Below are positions 9,895 through 18,723 of a DNA stretch of 64,000 bases, one piece after another. The DNA comes from Roseibium sp. GTDB lineage: Bacteria > Pseudomonadota > Alphaproteobacteria > Rhizobiales > Stappiaceae. The notes under the pieces were generated by a model that saw only the letters and a program-made list of their open reading frames with translations, searched no databases and was not told the DNA's origin. The stretch is taken from positions 95,398-159,397 of the forward strand of contig JAEPML010000013.1 of assembly GCA_017643925.1 (NCBI GenBank), in the 5' to 3' direction. Each line of letters opens with the position of its first letter. Position 1 is the first letter of the stretch. Both the position numbers and the translations under genes were made by a program.

Positions 9895-12665
9895 AACGGG
9901 CCAGCGCAGTTCGCGGCTCCGGTCGCCGGGCTTCTGTAGACCTTCTGGACACGGAAAGCCCGATCAAACGGTTTCTCAAGCGCAATCTCGTCGGTGCGAC
10001 GGGCCTTGGCATCATAGCAATCGCGGCGATGCTGGCAGCAGCGCTCGCCACCTGGTCTGTCAACGATCCGAGTTTCAACCACGCAACCGGCGGCCCGGTC
10101 CGCAATGCTCTCGGAGCTCCGGGTGCGATCGTGTCGGACATCCTCATGCAGACCATCGGTCTTGCAACGGCAGTCTTTCTTGTTCCGCTCGTTTTGTGGG
10201 GCTGGCGGCTGATGACCGGGCACGCACTGGGCATCGGCAGAAAACGCCTTCTCTACTGGGTTATCGGGTCGGGGCTTGCCGCCGGCGCGCTGGCGGCGCT
10301 GCCGGTCCCCGACAGTTGGCCGCTCCCGACCGGCCTTGGCGGGTTCTTCGGCGACATGGTTCATCGCGTCCCTGCCGTGGTCACGTCCAACATGACAAGT
10401 GGCGCTGCCACGATCGTCGGCGGACTGGGTCTGGGTGTCCCGGCGATCCTGTTCCTTCTGGCCGCTGCCGGCTGGCTTGGCTCCGCCGGGCAGCCCCGGG
10501 AGCGGATCGAACCTGAAAAAGCCACGAGGGCCACACCCAAGGGTCATGGAAAGTCGCTTGAAGAGGATCTTGGTCTCGATGAGGAAGACGGTGAATCCCG
10601 CCTCGGCATGATGACCACCGCCTTTGTCGGTCAAATCGGCCACTGGGGCTTGCTGGCCGGCGCCCAGATGCGCCGTCTCACTGGTCTGAAACGGACGCGC
10701 CGGGACGTTGAAGAAGACCAGTTCGAAGAAGACGAGCTGGAAGAGGAATTCGAACCGCAGGATGCTGCCCAGGGCAGTCGTCTCAAGGCGTTCCGGCAGG
10801 CGTTGACAGGCCGCCTGATGCCGGAAGACGATGACGGGTTGGAAGAATTCTACGCGCGCGGCCGCCCCCATGAGGGTGAGGACCATCTCGAGCCGCTCCC
10901 CGAAAGCCCGTATGGCGAATTCGGTGAAGGCTTCGAGCACGATGATCTGCTCATCGACAAGGGCCCGGTCGCCGGAACACCTGCTGCGCCGATCGGGATT
11001 GCTTCTCCGGAACCGGCTGTGGAACAGCCTGCCCCCGCAGCCCCCGCCCAGGCCGCCGCAACGGGGCGCGTGGTTCCGCAGGCTCCGCGTCCGAAACAGA
11101 GCAAGCGCGCAATGCAGGAAGCCCAGCCGTCCTTCCTCGGTGCGCCGGAAGAATACGAGCTGCCACCTCTGATGCTGCTGGAAGAACCCAAGGCCGCCGG
11201 CAAGGTGCCCGGTTTGTCGGCCGATGCGCTCGAGCAGAATGCGCGCATTCTGGAAGGTGTCCTGGAAGACTTCGGCGTCCGCGGCGAGATCATCGAGGTC
11301 CGGCCCGGACCGGTGGTCACGCTTTACGAGCTGGAACCGGCTCCTGGCATCAAGTCTTCCCGCGTGATCGGCCTGGCGGACGACATCGCCCGTTCAATGA
11401 GCGCGATCTCGGCGCGTGTTGCCGTAATCCCGGGCAAGAACGCCATTGGTATCGAACTGCCCAATGCCCGCCGAGAAACCGTATATCTCCGCGAGTTGCT
11501 TGCGGCACAGGACTTCGAGAAAGCCAAGGCAAAGCTGGCGCTCGCGCTCGGCAAGACCATCAACGGCGAAAGCGTCGTCGCCGATCTCGCCCGCATGCCT
11601 CACCTCCTTGTGGCTGGTACCACCGGCTCGGGTAAATCCGTTTCGATCAACACCATGATCCTGTCGCTGCTCTACCGGCTGACGCCCGAGCAGTGCAAGA
11701 TGATCATGATCGATCCGAAAATGCTGGAACTCTCCATCTATGACGGCATCCCGCATCTTCTGACCCCCGTCGTGACCGATCCGAAAAAGGCTGTTGTGGC
11801 CCTGAAATGGACCGTCCGGGAAATGGAGGATCGCTACAAGAAGATGTCCAAGATGGGCGTCCGCAACATCGACGGTTACAACACCCGCATAAAGCAGGCG
11901 CTGGAAAAGGGCGAGAACTTCACCCGCACCGTCCAGACCGGCTTCGACCGGGACACCGGTCAGCCGATTTACGAGGAAGAGGAACTGCCGCTCGAGCCAA
12001 TGCCGTATATCGTCGTGATTGTCGATGAGATGGCCGACCTGATGATGGTCGCCGGCAAGGACATCGAGGGAGCAATCCAGCGCCTGGCTCAGATGGCACG
12101 TGCCGCAGGCATTCACTTGATCATGGCAACGCAGCGCCCCTCGGTCGACGTCATCACCGGTACGATCAAGGCGAACTTCCCGACGCGTATCTCCTTCCAG
12201 GTGACCTCGAAGATCGACAGCCGGACCATCCTGGGTGAGATGGGCGCGGAGCAGCTGCTCGGCATGGGCGACATGCTGTTCATGGCAGGTGGCGGCCGGA
12301 TCCAGCGTGTCCACGGACCCTTTGTGTCCGATGACGAGGTCGAGGATATCGTCAAGCATCTCAAGGTCCAGGGCACGCCGCAATATCTGGAAGCCGTGAC
12401 GGAAGAGGAAGAAGAGGCCGAGAGCCCCTATGACGGTGGCCTTGCCGGCGGTGGCGAAGGCAATGACCTTTACGACAAGGCCGTAGCCATCGTTCTGCGC
12501 GACAAGAAGGCTTCAACTTCCTACGTCCAGCGCCGGCTCTCCATAGGGTACAACCGCGCCGCCTCGCTGATTGAACGTATGGAGCAGGAGGGTCTGATCA
12601 GTCCTGCGAACCATGCTGGAAAACGCGAGATTCTCGTGCAAAATGGTGTTGAAGAAGAATTTTGA
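9891..12665 (+). CDS. ftsK: DNA translocase FtsK
   Basis: Septum-anchored ATP-dependent DNA pump that resolves chromosome ends and activates XerCD at dif. About four hydrophobic segments lie in residues ~35-215. A long acidic, Pro/Ala-rich linker follows (to ~440), then the motor: Walker [17 protein letters not shown] near 573 and Walker [15 protein letters not shown] near 705. The C-terminal winged-helix gamma domain ([19 protein letters not shown]) reads KOPS sites. The start at 9891 overlaps the aminotransferase stop by 4 nt, giving 924 aa; the frame is open further upstream, but that part lies inside the aminotransferase gene. Confidence 0.97.
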   Translation: MKRASAVRGSGRRASVDLLDTESPIKRFLKRNLVGATGLGIIAIAAMLAAALATWSVNDPSFNHATGGPVRNALGAPGAIVSDILMQTIGLATAVFLVPLVLWGWRLMTGHALGIGRKRLLYWVIGSGLAAGALAALPVPDSWPLPTGLGGFFGDMVHRVPAVVTSNMTSGAATIVGGLGLGVPAILFLLAAAGWLGSAGQPRERIEPEKATRATPKGHGKSLEEDLGLDEEDGESRLGMMTTAFVGQIGHWGLLAGAQMRRLTGLKRTRRDVEEDQFEEDELEEEFEPQDAAQGSRLKAFRQALTGRLMPEDDDGLEEFYARGRPHEGEDHLEPLPESPYGEFGEGFEHDDLLIDKGPVAGTPAAPIGIASPEPAVEQPAPAAPAQAAATGRVVPQAPRPKQSKRAMQEAQPSFLGAPEEYELPPLMLLEEPKAAGKVPGLSADALEQNARILEGVLEDFGVRGEIIEVRPGPVVTLYELEPAPGIKSSRVIGLADDIARSMSAISARVAVIPGKNAIGIELPNARRETVYLRELLAAQDFEKAKAKLALALGKTINGESVVADLARMPHLLVAGTTGSGKSVSINTMILSLLYRLTPEQCKMIMIDPKMLELSIYDGIPHLLTPVVTDPKKAVVALKWTVREMEDRYKKMSKMGVRNIDGYNTRIKQALEKGENFTRTVQTGFDRDTGQPIYEEEELPLEPMPYIVVIVDEMADLMMVAGKDIEGAIQRLAQMARAAGIHLIMATQRPSVDVITGTIKANFPTRISFQVTSKIDSRTILGEMGAEQLLGMGDMLFMAGGGRIQRVHGPFVSDDEVEDIVKHLKVQGTPQYLEAVTEEEEEAESPYDGGLAGGGEGNDLYDKAVAIVLRDKKASTSYVQRRLSIGYNRAASLIERMEQEGLISPANHAGKREILVQNGVEEEF

Positions 12666-12750
12666 TCCCGAATTGCCAAAGCTTCGCCATAGAGTGGGAG
12701 TAGCTGGATTCGGGTGCCGTGCGGCCCCAACGATTTAGGACATTGCAATC

Positions 12751-13398
12751 ATGCTGAAACGTTTTGCACACCGCCTGTTCAAGCAACTGAGCCTCGTCGC
12801 CGTTGCGGCTGCCCTGTCCCTGACCGTTCTGGCACCCGCACAGGCCTTGACCGAGCAGGAGCAAAAGACCCTCAAGGACCTGAATACGTATTTCAACGCG
12901 GTGAAGACCATGCATGGCGACTTCATCCAGTTCGGTCCGGATGGCAGCCAGTCGGACGGCAAGTTCTACATGGCCCGCCCCGGCAAGGTGCGCTTCTACT
13001 ACAACAAGCCCTCGGTGCTGGACATTGTGGCTGACGGCAAATCCGTTTCCGTCCGTGACCGTAAGCTCAACACGCAGGACATCTGGCCGCTCGGTCAGAC
13101 ACCGCTCCGTTTTCTTCTGTCCGACTCCATTGACCTGCAGCGCGACACCAACGTCACCAACGTTCTGGTCGAGGAAGACCTGGTCACCGTGACGATCTTC
13201 GACAAGACCAAGTTCAACTCCGGCACGCTGACCCTGATCTTCGATGCCAAGGATTACGCGCTCAAGCAATGGACCGTCACGGACCAGCAGGGATATGACA
13301 CATCGGTCGCTGTCTATAATGTCGTTTCCAACGGCCCGACCAACCCGGAACTGTTCAAGATCGATTATCTGGCCAATGCACGCCAGGACCGGAATTGA
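12751..13398 (+). CDS. lolA: Outer-membrane lipoprotein carrier LolA
   Basis: Periplasmic chaperone that accepts lipoproteins from LolCDE and carries them to the outer membrane. A Sec signal peptide (KQLSLVAVAAALSLTVLAPA, then QALTEQE with cleavage after Ala) is followed by the LolA beta-barrel domain with MHGDFIQFGPDG, GKFYMARPGKVRFYY and the late KQWTVTDQQG. Length 215 aa is typical. It lies 85 nt behind ftsK, the usual alphaproteobacterial order. The next gene probably starts at a TTG overlapping this stop codon. Confidence 0.93.
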   Translation: MLKRFAHRLFKQLSLVAVAAALSLTVLAPAQALTEQEQKTLKDLNTYFNAVKTMHGDFIQFGPDGSQSDGKFYMARPGKVRFYYNKPSVLDIVADGKSVSVRDRKLNTQDIWPLGQTPLRFLLSDSIDLQRDTNVTNVLVEEDLVTVTIFDKTKFNSGTLTLIFDAKDYALKQWTVTDQQGYDTSVAVYNVVSNGPTNPELFKIDYLANARQDRN

Positions 13399-14384
13399 CG
13401 GGATCTGACGGACTTTCACAAGCGAGCGTCAAACGGGCGCTCGTTTTTCGTTTGCTGGAACGGTTTTGCGCTGAACACGCCCTCGTACTGACCGCTGGTG
13501 ATCCCCATGGCCATGCGGGCATGGTTGAAAACACGGCCGGAAAACGCCGGTACTTCGTCGGCGCAAGGTTTGGCCTGAACAACCAGAGCGCGGCAGAAAT
13601 CGCGAACGACAAGGCCTATTCCGCTCACTTTCTGGCAAAAAACGGCATCCCGGTTCCGGAGTGGCTGTTTCTTCCAGGCGATGAAATCTCCGACAAAGAC
13701 CCTTTGCCGGAAAAGCTTGTGAGCTTTGCGCAGCAACACGGGTTCCCCCTCTTTGCAAAACCGGTCGCCGGGCAGGAAGGCAAGGACGTCGTCCGGATCG
13801 GCAGCCCGGAGCATCTCCAAAAAGTGCTCGCCGAACTGGTTCAACGACACGATCGGCTCCTGGTCCAGCAGGCTGTATCCGGCCGAGAATTCCGCGTTCT
13901 TGTTCTGGATGACGAGGTCCTGTGCGTCTTTGAACGCCTGGCGCCTGCCGTCATCGGGGATGGTGAAAAGACAATCGCCGAACTGGTTTCTGGATTGGCC
14001 GCGCTCGACCCGACTGACGACCGGTTTAAGGTCGAACTTCTCCGGCAGGACCTGTCGTTGCACCAGGTGCCGGAACCCGGCCGGCGCATTGAGCTCCTGC
14101 CGGTCAGGAACCTTTCCTCGGGTGGCACGGCTATTCTCCTGGATGCGAACGAATACCCCGGTGTTGCGGATACCGCCCGCGCGGCCGCAAGAGCCCTGTC
14201 GCTGCGCTATGCAGGTGTTGATCTCCTGCTCGGGAAATCCGATGCGCAGGACCACGAAGCCTTAGTTCTGGAGGTGAACGCAGCGCCGGGTCTGAGCAAT
14301 CTTGCCCGTCTCGGACAAGAGGAGGCGGCGCTCGTTGAAGCCATCTATCAGCGCGTCTTCCAGGCTGCATTTCTTGAAAACTAG
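13395..14384 (+). CDS. ATP-grasp ligase of unknown substrate
   Basis: A 329-aa ATP-grasp enzyme. ANDKAYSAHFLAKNGIPVPE is the family's N-terminal lid helix; FPLFAKPVAGQEGKDV carries the ATP-binding Lys and Gly-rich loop; PAVIGDGEKTI is the box also seen in cyanophycin synthetase and GshF-type ligases; LVLEVNAAPGLSNL holds the Mg-binding Glu/Asn. The fold forms carbon-nitrogen bonds through an acyl-phosphate, probably on an amino acid or peptide. The substrate is not evident. A TTG at 13395 overlapping the lolA stop (TTGA) gives the longest product; a later start is possible. The 3' 254 nt are antisense to the end of the next reading frame. Confidence 0.8.
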   Translation: MTGSDGLSQASVKRALVFRLLERFCAEHALVLTAGDPHGHAGMVENTAGKRRYFVGARFGLNNQSAAEIANDKAYSAHFLAKNGIPVPEWLFLPGDEISDKDPLPEKLVSFAQQHGFPLFAKPVAGQEGKDVVRIGSPEHLQKVLAELVQRHDRLLVQQAVSGREFRVLVLDDEVLCVFERLAPAVIGDGEKTIAELVSGLAALDPTDDRFKVELLRQDLSLHQVPEPGRRIELLPVRNLSSGGTAILLDANEYPGVADTARAAARALSLRYAGVDLLLGKSDAQDHEALVLEVNAAPGLSNLARLGQEEAALVEAIYQRVFQAAFLEN

Positions 14385-15195
14385 CGCACTTCCGGCCGAT
14401 GGTCCGATTGTGATCCGCAAGGCCACGGTCAAGGACATCCACGATGGTCGCGGCTTCCGGGTGGCGGGAACTGACGGCGACAAATTCGAACTCCGGGTCG
14501 AAACAACCGGAATTGATCACGCTGGCCGACTTGATCCCCTTCTGCTCCAGGTGATGGGCCAGGACGGTCCGTTCGGCCGTGAAGGAGTCAATCCGGCCGA
14601 GCCCCAGCATCTGCAACTGGCGAAGTAGAATGTCGTCGCCAGAGAGATGCACAACGCTAGGATTGGCCTGCACGTGGTCGAAAAAGGCAGGCGTGTGCAC
14701 AATGCCCTTTTCGACCGCAATCAACCGGTTTCCCAGCGACTTGAGCCCGTCCCAGCGCCAGGCATCATCTGCACGCGAATAGAAACACATGCGGGTGAAA
14801 TAGAGCCAGTTTTCGGGAAAAAGCGCACCGTCAATGCTGTCTTTCAGGATCCCCGGCAGCAGGTCCAGATGCCCGCTTTGCAGATCCTTCACCGCGCGTG
14901 CAAAGGGAACGTGCCTGAATTCCAGTTGATACCGCGAGCCTTCAAACGCCGCCTTCAACCCGTCAACAAACGGACCCGTTTCATCGGGACAGATGAACGG
15001 GCAGCCATCAAACAGCGCGACCTTGAGAGTGCCGGCACCTTCCGAAGCCCTGGAAGAGCCTGACAGGACCATCAACCCCAACAGGACCAACAGGAGTTTT
15101 CCGACAGGCCGAAGGATCAAAACCCGGAATGCACCACCGCTTCGAACGGCTATTTCTCGTGACAACACTCGCGCTTTTGGGGTCCGTTCAGACAT
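14131..15195 (-). CDS. Periplasmic solute-binding protein, family 3-like, with abnormal C-terminus
   Basis: After an N-terminal hydrophobic export segment (PVGKLLLVLLGLMVLSGSS, residues ~30-50) comes a domain like bacterial extracellular solute-binding protein family 3: LKVALFDGCPFICPDETGPF, VPFARAVKDLQSGHLDLLPG, and ending near VDVLDRGLADHN (about residue 265). Family 3 domains normally end there. Here the frame runs on for ~80 residues rich in Arg, Pro and His (RAPPPLVRDGQDC) that are simply the antisense of the ATP-grasp gene. In a neighbouring frame a TAG lies at 14381-14383, sharing the CTAG with the ATP-grasp stop, so a frameshift that removed the normal end is plausible. The ligand is unknown. 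Confidence 0.65.
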   Translation of the reverse strand: MSERTPKARVLSREIAVRSGGAFRVLILRPVGKLLLVLLGLMVLSGSSRASEGAGTLKVALFDGCPFICPDETGPFVDGLKAAFEGSRYQLEFRHVPFARAVKDLQSGHLDLLPGILKDSIDGALFPENWLYFTRMCFYSRADDAWRWDGLKSLGNRLIAVEKGIVHTPAFFDHVQANPSVVHLSGDDILLRQLQMLGLGRIDSFTAERTVLAHHLEQKGIKSASVINSGCFDPEFEFVAVSSRHPEAATIVDVLDRGLADHNRTIGRKCASFQEMQPGRRADRWLQRAPPPLVRDGQDCSDPALRSPPELRLRGPAHRISRAGDQHLHSAATGLLRPRGRYPQHRGIRSHPGE

Positions 15196-15304
15196 GATGT
15201 CATCAAAGAGCGAAAAACCTCGTGATGCAACCTGACATTATCGCCAGCGGCATTATCACCGGGCGAGGCGATGAACACATGGACAAGCCGTCAGAAAATG
15301 GTGC

Positions 15305-15775
15305 TCAGGCTTCCTTTTCGCGCGAGAGCAGCCAATAGGTGACACCAAATGCAAGGCCGAGCGCCGCATAGCCCAGAAAGTATTCTGCGGTCAGATTCTT
15401 GTCGTCAAGCGTGATGACCTTTCTTGCCACGGCCATCAATGCAGTGGCGACCACGAGCTTCACATGTATGACGTCGGCCGTGAGATAGAGCGTGACATTG
15501 CTGTAGATTTCGATGGCAATGAGGACCACCAGTGCAGCGCTGAATACGGCAAGCAGATCACTGACATCCAGAACCAGAAACGGTGCTGAAAGCAGTTTCT
15601 GATACATCAGGTACCCGGTATCCACGATGGCGAAGAAGATGACGATCACCATCAGGACCGACATGATTCTGACACCAAAGCGGATGAACCGGTTACACTG
15701 CCTGACGATCTGGTCTTCGTGGTCCGGATCGAGTTCTACATGTTTGGGAAGTTCACCCGGAGAATTTTCTGACAT
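15305..15775 (-). CDS. PsiE-like inner-membrane protein
   Basis: A 156-aa membrane protein with about four hydrophobic segments (IMSVLMVIVIFFAIVDTGYL, LLAVFSAALVVLIAIEIY, VKLVVATALMAVARKV, YAALGLAFGVTYWLL) and the phrase IYSNVTLYLTADVIHVKLV. This resembles the PsiE family (phosphate-starvation-inducible in E. coli, molecular function unknown). The ATG at 15775 is preferred over a GTG four codons earlier. It stands alone, leftward, between the solute-binding protein and the DUF1737 gene. Regulation by phosphate is not shown by the sequence; no clear Pho box was found. Confidence 0.75.
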   Translation of the reverse strand: MSENSPGELPKHVELDPDHEDQIVRQCNRFIRFGVRIMSVLMVIVIFFAIVDTGYLMYQKLLSAPFLVLDVSDLLAVFSAALVVLIAIEIYSNVTLYLTADVIHVKLVVATALMAVARKVITLDDKNLTAEYFLGYAALGLAFGVTYWLLSREKEA

Positions 15776-15912
15776 CAAGGCCCCCACCTGATCTGGTCTG
15801 TTGACCCGATCCTAGTGGGGGTTGTGCCCAGGTTCCAGACCCACGCAGATTTTGACTTGGGCCGGAAGATCGCTGCGATCAATCCTTCTCCCCAGAACGA
15901 AGACTACAGGCG

Positions 15913-16119
15913 TCAATAGTCGCCCAGTTTGATATCCCGAGAATACTCCGCGCCTTCTACTTCCTTGGTCACCGCCTGGCCGCAGATGGTGGCACCGCGG
16001 GTGGCGTCATAGGTGAGGGACGGGGAACCGGACAGTTCCCAGCCCTTGTTGAGAGCCTGGGTGACCCGATGACAGAATTCGCTGTCGTCGATGCAGGTAA
16101 TGAACCGATAGAGCTTCAT
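15913..16119 (-). CDS. DUF1737 protein
   Basis: A 68-aa protein beginning MKLYRFITCIDDSEFCHRV and continuing QALNKGWELSGSPSLTYD, which matches the DUF1737 family pattern (tyrosine-rich start, Phe-Cys-His, then Lys-Gly-Trp and Gly-Ser-Pro). The function of the family is unknown; the compact alpha/beta pattern suggests a small soluble domain. The ATG at 16119 fits the conserved N-terminus; the open frame extends 18 codons upstream into the citE-like gene's 3' region and is not used. It starts 20 nt after the CitE-like stop and is probably cotranscribed with it. Confidence 0.8.
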   Translation of the reverse strand: MKLYRFITCIDDSEFCHRVTQALNKGWELSGSPSLTYDATRGATICGQAVTKEVEGAEYSRDIKLGDY

Positions 16120-16138
16120 GGATGTCTCTTTTGCTGCT

Positions 16139-17023
16139 TCAGGAACGGGCGGCGATCGCATCGGCAATGGCAATCACCCGCTTGCCCATCTCCGCATGTA
16201 GCCGCTCTACCATCTTTCCGTCCACCTGAATTGCGCCCTTGTCGGCATTTTCAGGCAGGTCGAACACGTCATTGATCTTGCGGGCCCAGTCAACTTCGGC
16301 TTCCGAGGGACTGAAAGCCTCATGGCAGGCCGCAATCTGCTTCGGATGGATCAGTGTCTTGCCGTCCATGCCCATCTGTGCACCCTCGGCACATTCGGCA
16401 GCAAACCCTTCCTCGTCCTGAAACGCGTTATAGACGCCGTCCAGAATGTCGATCCCACCGGCCCGTGCCGCCGCGACGCAGGTCATGAGCCAGGGCATCA
16501 TTGCGAAGCGGCCCGGCGTCAGCTGCGCACGGGTTTCCTTGGCCAGATCATTGGTGCCCATCACGAAACAGGCCAGCCGCACCTCCGGGTCCTTGCCGCA
16601 AGCCCCGATTGCAGCGGCATTCAGCATGGCTTCCGGTGTCTCCATCATCGCCCACAGTTTCAGATCACCGGAAGCACCATGAACCGACAGCATATGCGCG
16701 ACCCGCTGCAGATCGGCAGGTGAATTGACTTTCGGCACCAGGATCGCATCCGGATTTGCAGCAACGGCTGCCTTCAGATCGTCTTCTCCCCAGGGACCAT
16801 CGAGACCATTGATGCGAATGACCACCTCGCGTTCGCCATAGCCACCAGCGGTCACCGCTTCGCTGATCTGCTTGCGGGCCAGATCCTTCGCGTCCGGCGC
16901 GACGGCATCTTCGAGATCCAGAAGCAGGCAATCAACATCGAGTGTTTTCGCCTTTTCCAGTGCACGGGCATTGGAACCGGGCATATAGAGCGCTGAACGG
17001 CGCGGTCTGAGCGGTGCAGTCAT
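16139..17023 (-). CDS. HpcH/HpaI (CitE-like) CoA-ester lyase
   Basis: TIM-barrel enzyme of the citrate lyase beta / malyl-CoA lyase family, 294 aa. Typical motifs are RRSALYMPGSNARALEKA at the N-terminus, CLLLDLEDAVAPDAK with the metal-binding Glu-Asp, VVIRINGLDGPWGEDDL, LWAMMETPEAMLNA, and GMDGKTLIHPKQI near the end. Such enzymes cleave or hydrolyse malyl-CoA or methylmalyl-CoA-type thioesters; which one is used cannot be decided here. No other citrate lyase subunits are nearby, which argues against a true citrate lyase. Followed by DUF1737. Confidence 0.85.
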   Translation of the reverse strand: MTAPLRPRRSALYMPGSNARALEKAKTLDVDCLLLDLEDAVAPDAKDLARKQISEAVTAGGYGEREVVIRINGLDGPWGEDDLKAAVAANPDAILVPKVNSPADLQRVAHMLSVHGASGDLKLWAMMETPEAMLNAAAIGACGKDPEVRLACFVMGTNDLAKETRAQLTPGRFAMMPWLMTCVAAARAGGIDILDGVYNAFQDEEGFAAECAEGAQMGMDGKTLIHPKQIAACHEAFSPSEAEVDWARKINDVFDLPENADKGAIQVDGKMVERLHAEMGKRVIAIADAIAARS

Positions 17024-17110
17024 TGCAGGATCTCCGGTAACAGATCGTTATTTGCGCTCAACCTAGTCGATCCTTCGCAATTGCGAAATCCGCCGAAGGG
17101 GGAACAACCA

Positions 17111-18025
17111 TCAGGCCGCTGCACGCTTCCTGAAAATCATGTCCCTGGCAGCGATAACGGCCCCCAGGGTGATCGCAACACAGGCCAGACCCACCGAAAT
17201 CGTGAGGTCACCGAAGCCGAAAGCGATCAGGAGAAGCGTCGAAAGTAGCGGCGCGGAATAGGCAGCGGCACCCAGGACCTGAATGTCTCCCCGTTTCACG
17301 CCGATATCCCAGGTGAAGAAGGCGAGACCGATCGGAAAGAGCGCCAACGCCACAACGGACGCCCACTGCATTGCGCCAGCCGGCCAGACCGTTTCCTCCA
17401 TCAGGACATGGCTGACGCCGGAGAGCAGCGCCGTCATGAGACAAAACCCCGCAACGGCTTCCGTCGGCACGGCTCCCAACCGCCGCGAGAGGACCGAATA
17501 GCTGGACCAGAACAGCGAAGAAGCGATGGCCGCGCCATAGCCGAGCGCGGATCCACCTGCAAAGTCGATCCCTTCGCCGCCGGTAATCAGCAGCGCGGCA
17601 CCTGCCAGCCCGAGGATTGTGCCGATCACGTGATGGATGCGCAAATGCTCCCCGGGCAGAAATGCCGAGAAGACGACAATCAACAGAGGCCAAGTGTAGT
17701 TGATAAGATTCGCTTCGACCGGTGGCGCGTTCCGAATGGCAGTGAAATAGAAGAAGTGAAACCCGAAAAGACCGACCGTACCGAAGGCCCAGACGCGAAA
17801 GGGTTGGCGCAGGAGCCTGAGCTTGCCGCTGAGCATCAGCCAGACAAGGGCAATCGACCCGGAGATCCCAAAGCAGAGGGCATTCAGCAACAGCGGTGGC
17901 ACCTGGCCGGAACCGGCACCGAACAGCCCAAGCGTTGCCCACATCAGAACAGCGCTCAATCCGATCAGTGTCGCCTTCAGCCTTGCCCCGTCTGCCATGC
18001 CCGTTCCCGCTTCGATTTGCGGCAT
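17111..18025 (-). CDS. EamA/DMT superfamily transporter
   Basis: A 304-aa inner-membrane protein with ten hydrophobic segments in two five-helix EamA halves. The first half opens KATLIGLSAVLMWATLGLFG and contains FTAIRNAPPVEANLINYTWP, a hallmark of the drug/metabolite transporter family; the second opens ALGYGAAIASSLFWSSYSVL. The start (LIGLSAVLMWAT) is reminiscent of the YddG aromatic amino-acid exporter, but the substrate is not proven. A second possible start, ATG 17998 (MADGARLK), is as likely as 18025. It is a single leftward gene between the CitE-like lyase and the GNAT gene. Confidence 0.85.
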   Translation of the reverse strand: MPQIEAGTGMADGARLKATLIGLSAVLMWATLGLFGAGSGQVPPLLLNALCFGISGSIALVWLMLSGKLRLLRQPFRVWAFGTVGLFGFHFFYFTAIRNAPPVEANLINYTWPLLIVVFSAFLPGEHLRIHHVIGTILGLAGAALLITGGEGIDFAGGSALGYGAAIASSLFWSSYSVLSRRLGAVPTEAVAGFCLMTALLSGVSHVLMEETVWPAGAMQWASVVALALFPIGLAFFTWDIGVKRGDIQVLGAAAYSAPLLSTLLLIAFGFGDLTISVGLACVAITLGAVIAARDMIFRKRAAA

Positions 18026-18158
18026 CGCTCATCGCATGAAAACAACTTCAACGAAAGAGACAAAGTGTACGCCGAAATTGATTCAGGTCCTTGATCCCGA
18101 TCCGCGTTTCGGGACATGTTGAGGGTCAATTCCATGACCTGCCAAATCCGGGGACTTC

Positions 18159-18620
18159 ATGACAACGACGGAAATCAGGACAATCGGGGCGGACGACGCC
18201 CACAAGCTTGCCCCTCTTATCGCAGAAAACGCACAGGCGCTGAGACGTGGTGCGCCGCGCCGGCCGGACGACTATTACGCCGAGTTGATTCTCGGCGACA
18301 AGACCGCAGAAGTTCTGGGCGCGTTCCAAGACGAGGAACTGATCGGGTTTGCCGTCTATTTCGACCTGCCCGAGCTGATCACCGGTCTGCGCATGGGCCA
18401 GCTCGATCATATCTACGTTCATCCGGACCATCAGAACCAGGGCATCGGTCGCAAGATGATCGAAAGTCTGGCGGAAGAAGGCAAGAAACGCGGCTGGCTG
18501 CATCTGCGCTGGATTGTGCCGGGCAAGAACACCCCGGCGGTTGCGCTTTACGAGAAAATCGCGGAGCCCGACCATCAGAAGAGTTACATTATCCCGATCG
18601 ACCGATTGGCTGGCGACTGA
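18159..18620 (+). CDS. GNAT family N-acetyltransferase
   Basis: A 153-aa acetyl-CoA-dependent acyltransferase. Motif A is QLDHIYVHPDHQNQGIGRKM (the Q-x-x-G-x-G acetyl-CoA loop), preceded by the beta-strand GFAVYFDLP and followed by WIVPGKNTPAVALYEKIA (the motif B region with Tyr). The substrate is unknown. It is monocistronic, divergent from the EamA gene (133 nt apart) and convergent with DUF2125; a long inverted repeat fills the gap behind it. Confidence 0.85.
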   Translation: MTTTEIRTIGADDAHKLAPLIAENAQALRRGAPRRPDDYYAELILGDKTAEVLGAFQDEELIGFAVYFDLPELITGLRMGQLDHIYVHPDHQNQGIGRKMIESLAEEGKKRGWLHLRWIVPGKNTPAVALYEKIAEPDHQKSYIIPIDRLAGD

Positions 18621-18625
18621 CATCC

Positions 18626-18685
18626 CAGACACCGCGTGTGCCTGACGCACGCCATTTGGCGCTGTTCAGGTCCTCGCGGTGTCTG
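18626..18685. terminator. Long inverted repeat between convergent GNAT and DUF2125 genes
   Basis: CAGACACCGCG at 18626-18636 is the perfect reverse complement of CGCGGTGTCTG at 18675-18685. The 38 nt between them can form a smaller hairpin (GTGC/GCAC around 18637-18650). On the right it is followed by TTTACATTGG. It begins 6 nt after the GNAT stop, as expected of a terminator for both genes. Confidence 0.6.
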
Positions 18686-18723
18686 TTTACATTGGCCTCG
18701 ACGTTAGCGTGGGTCCGCTTCAC

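Noticed and set aside
9858..10940. 360-codon frame antisense to ftsK
   Set aside because: Shadow frame without start context or domain; ftsK motifs are clear on the plus strand.
16139..17023. True citrate lyase beta subunit (citE)
   Set aside because: citD, citF and citC-like genes are absent around it; the protein is better described as a CitE-like CoA-ester lyase.
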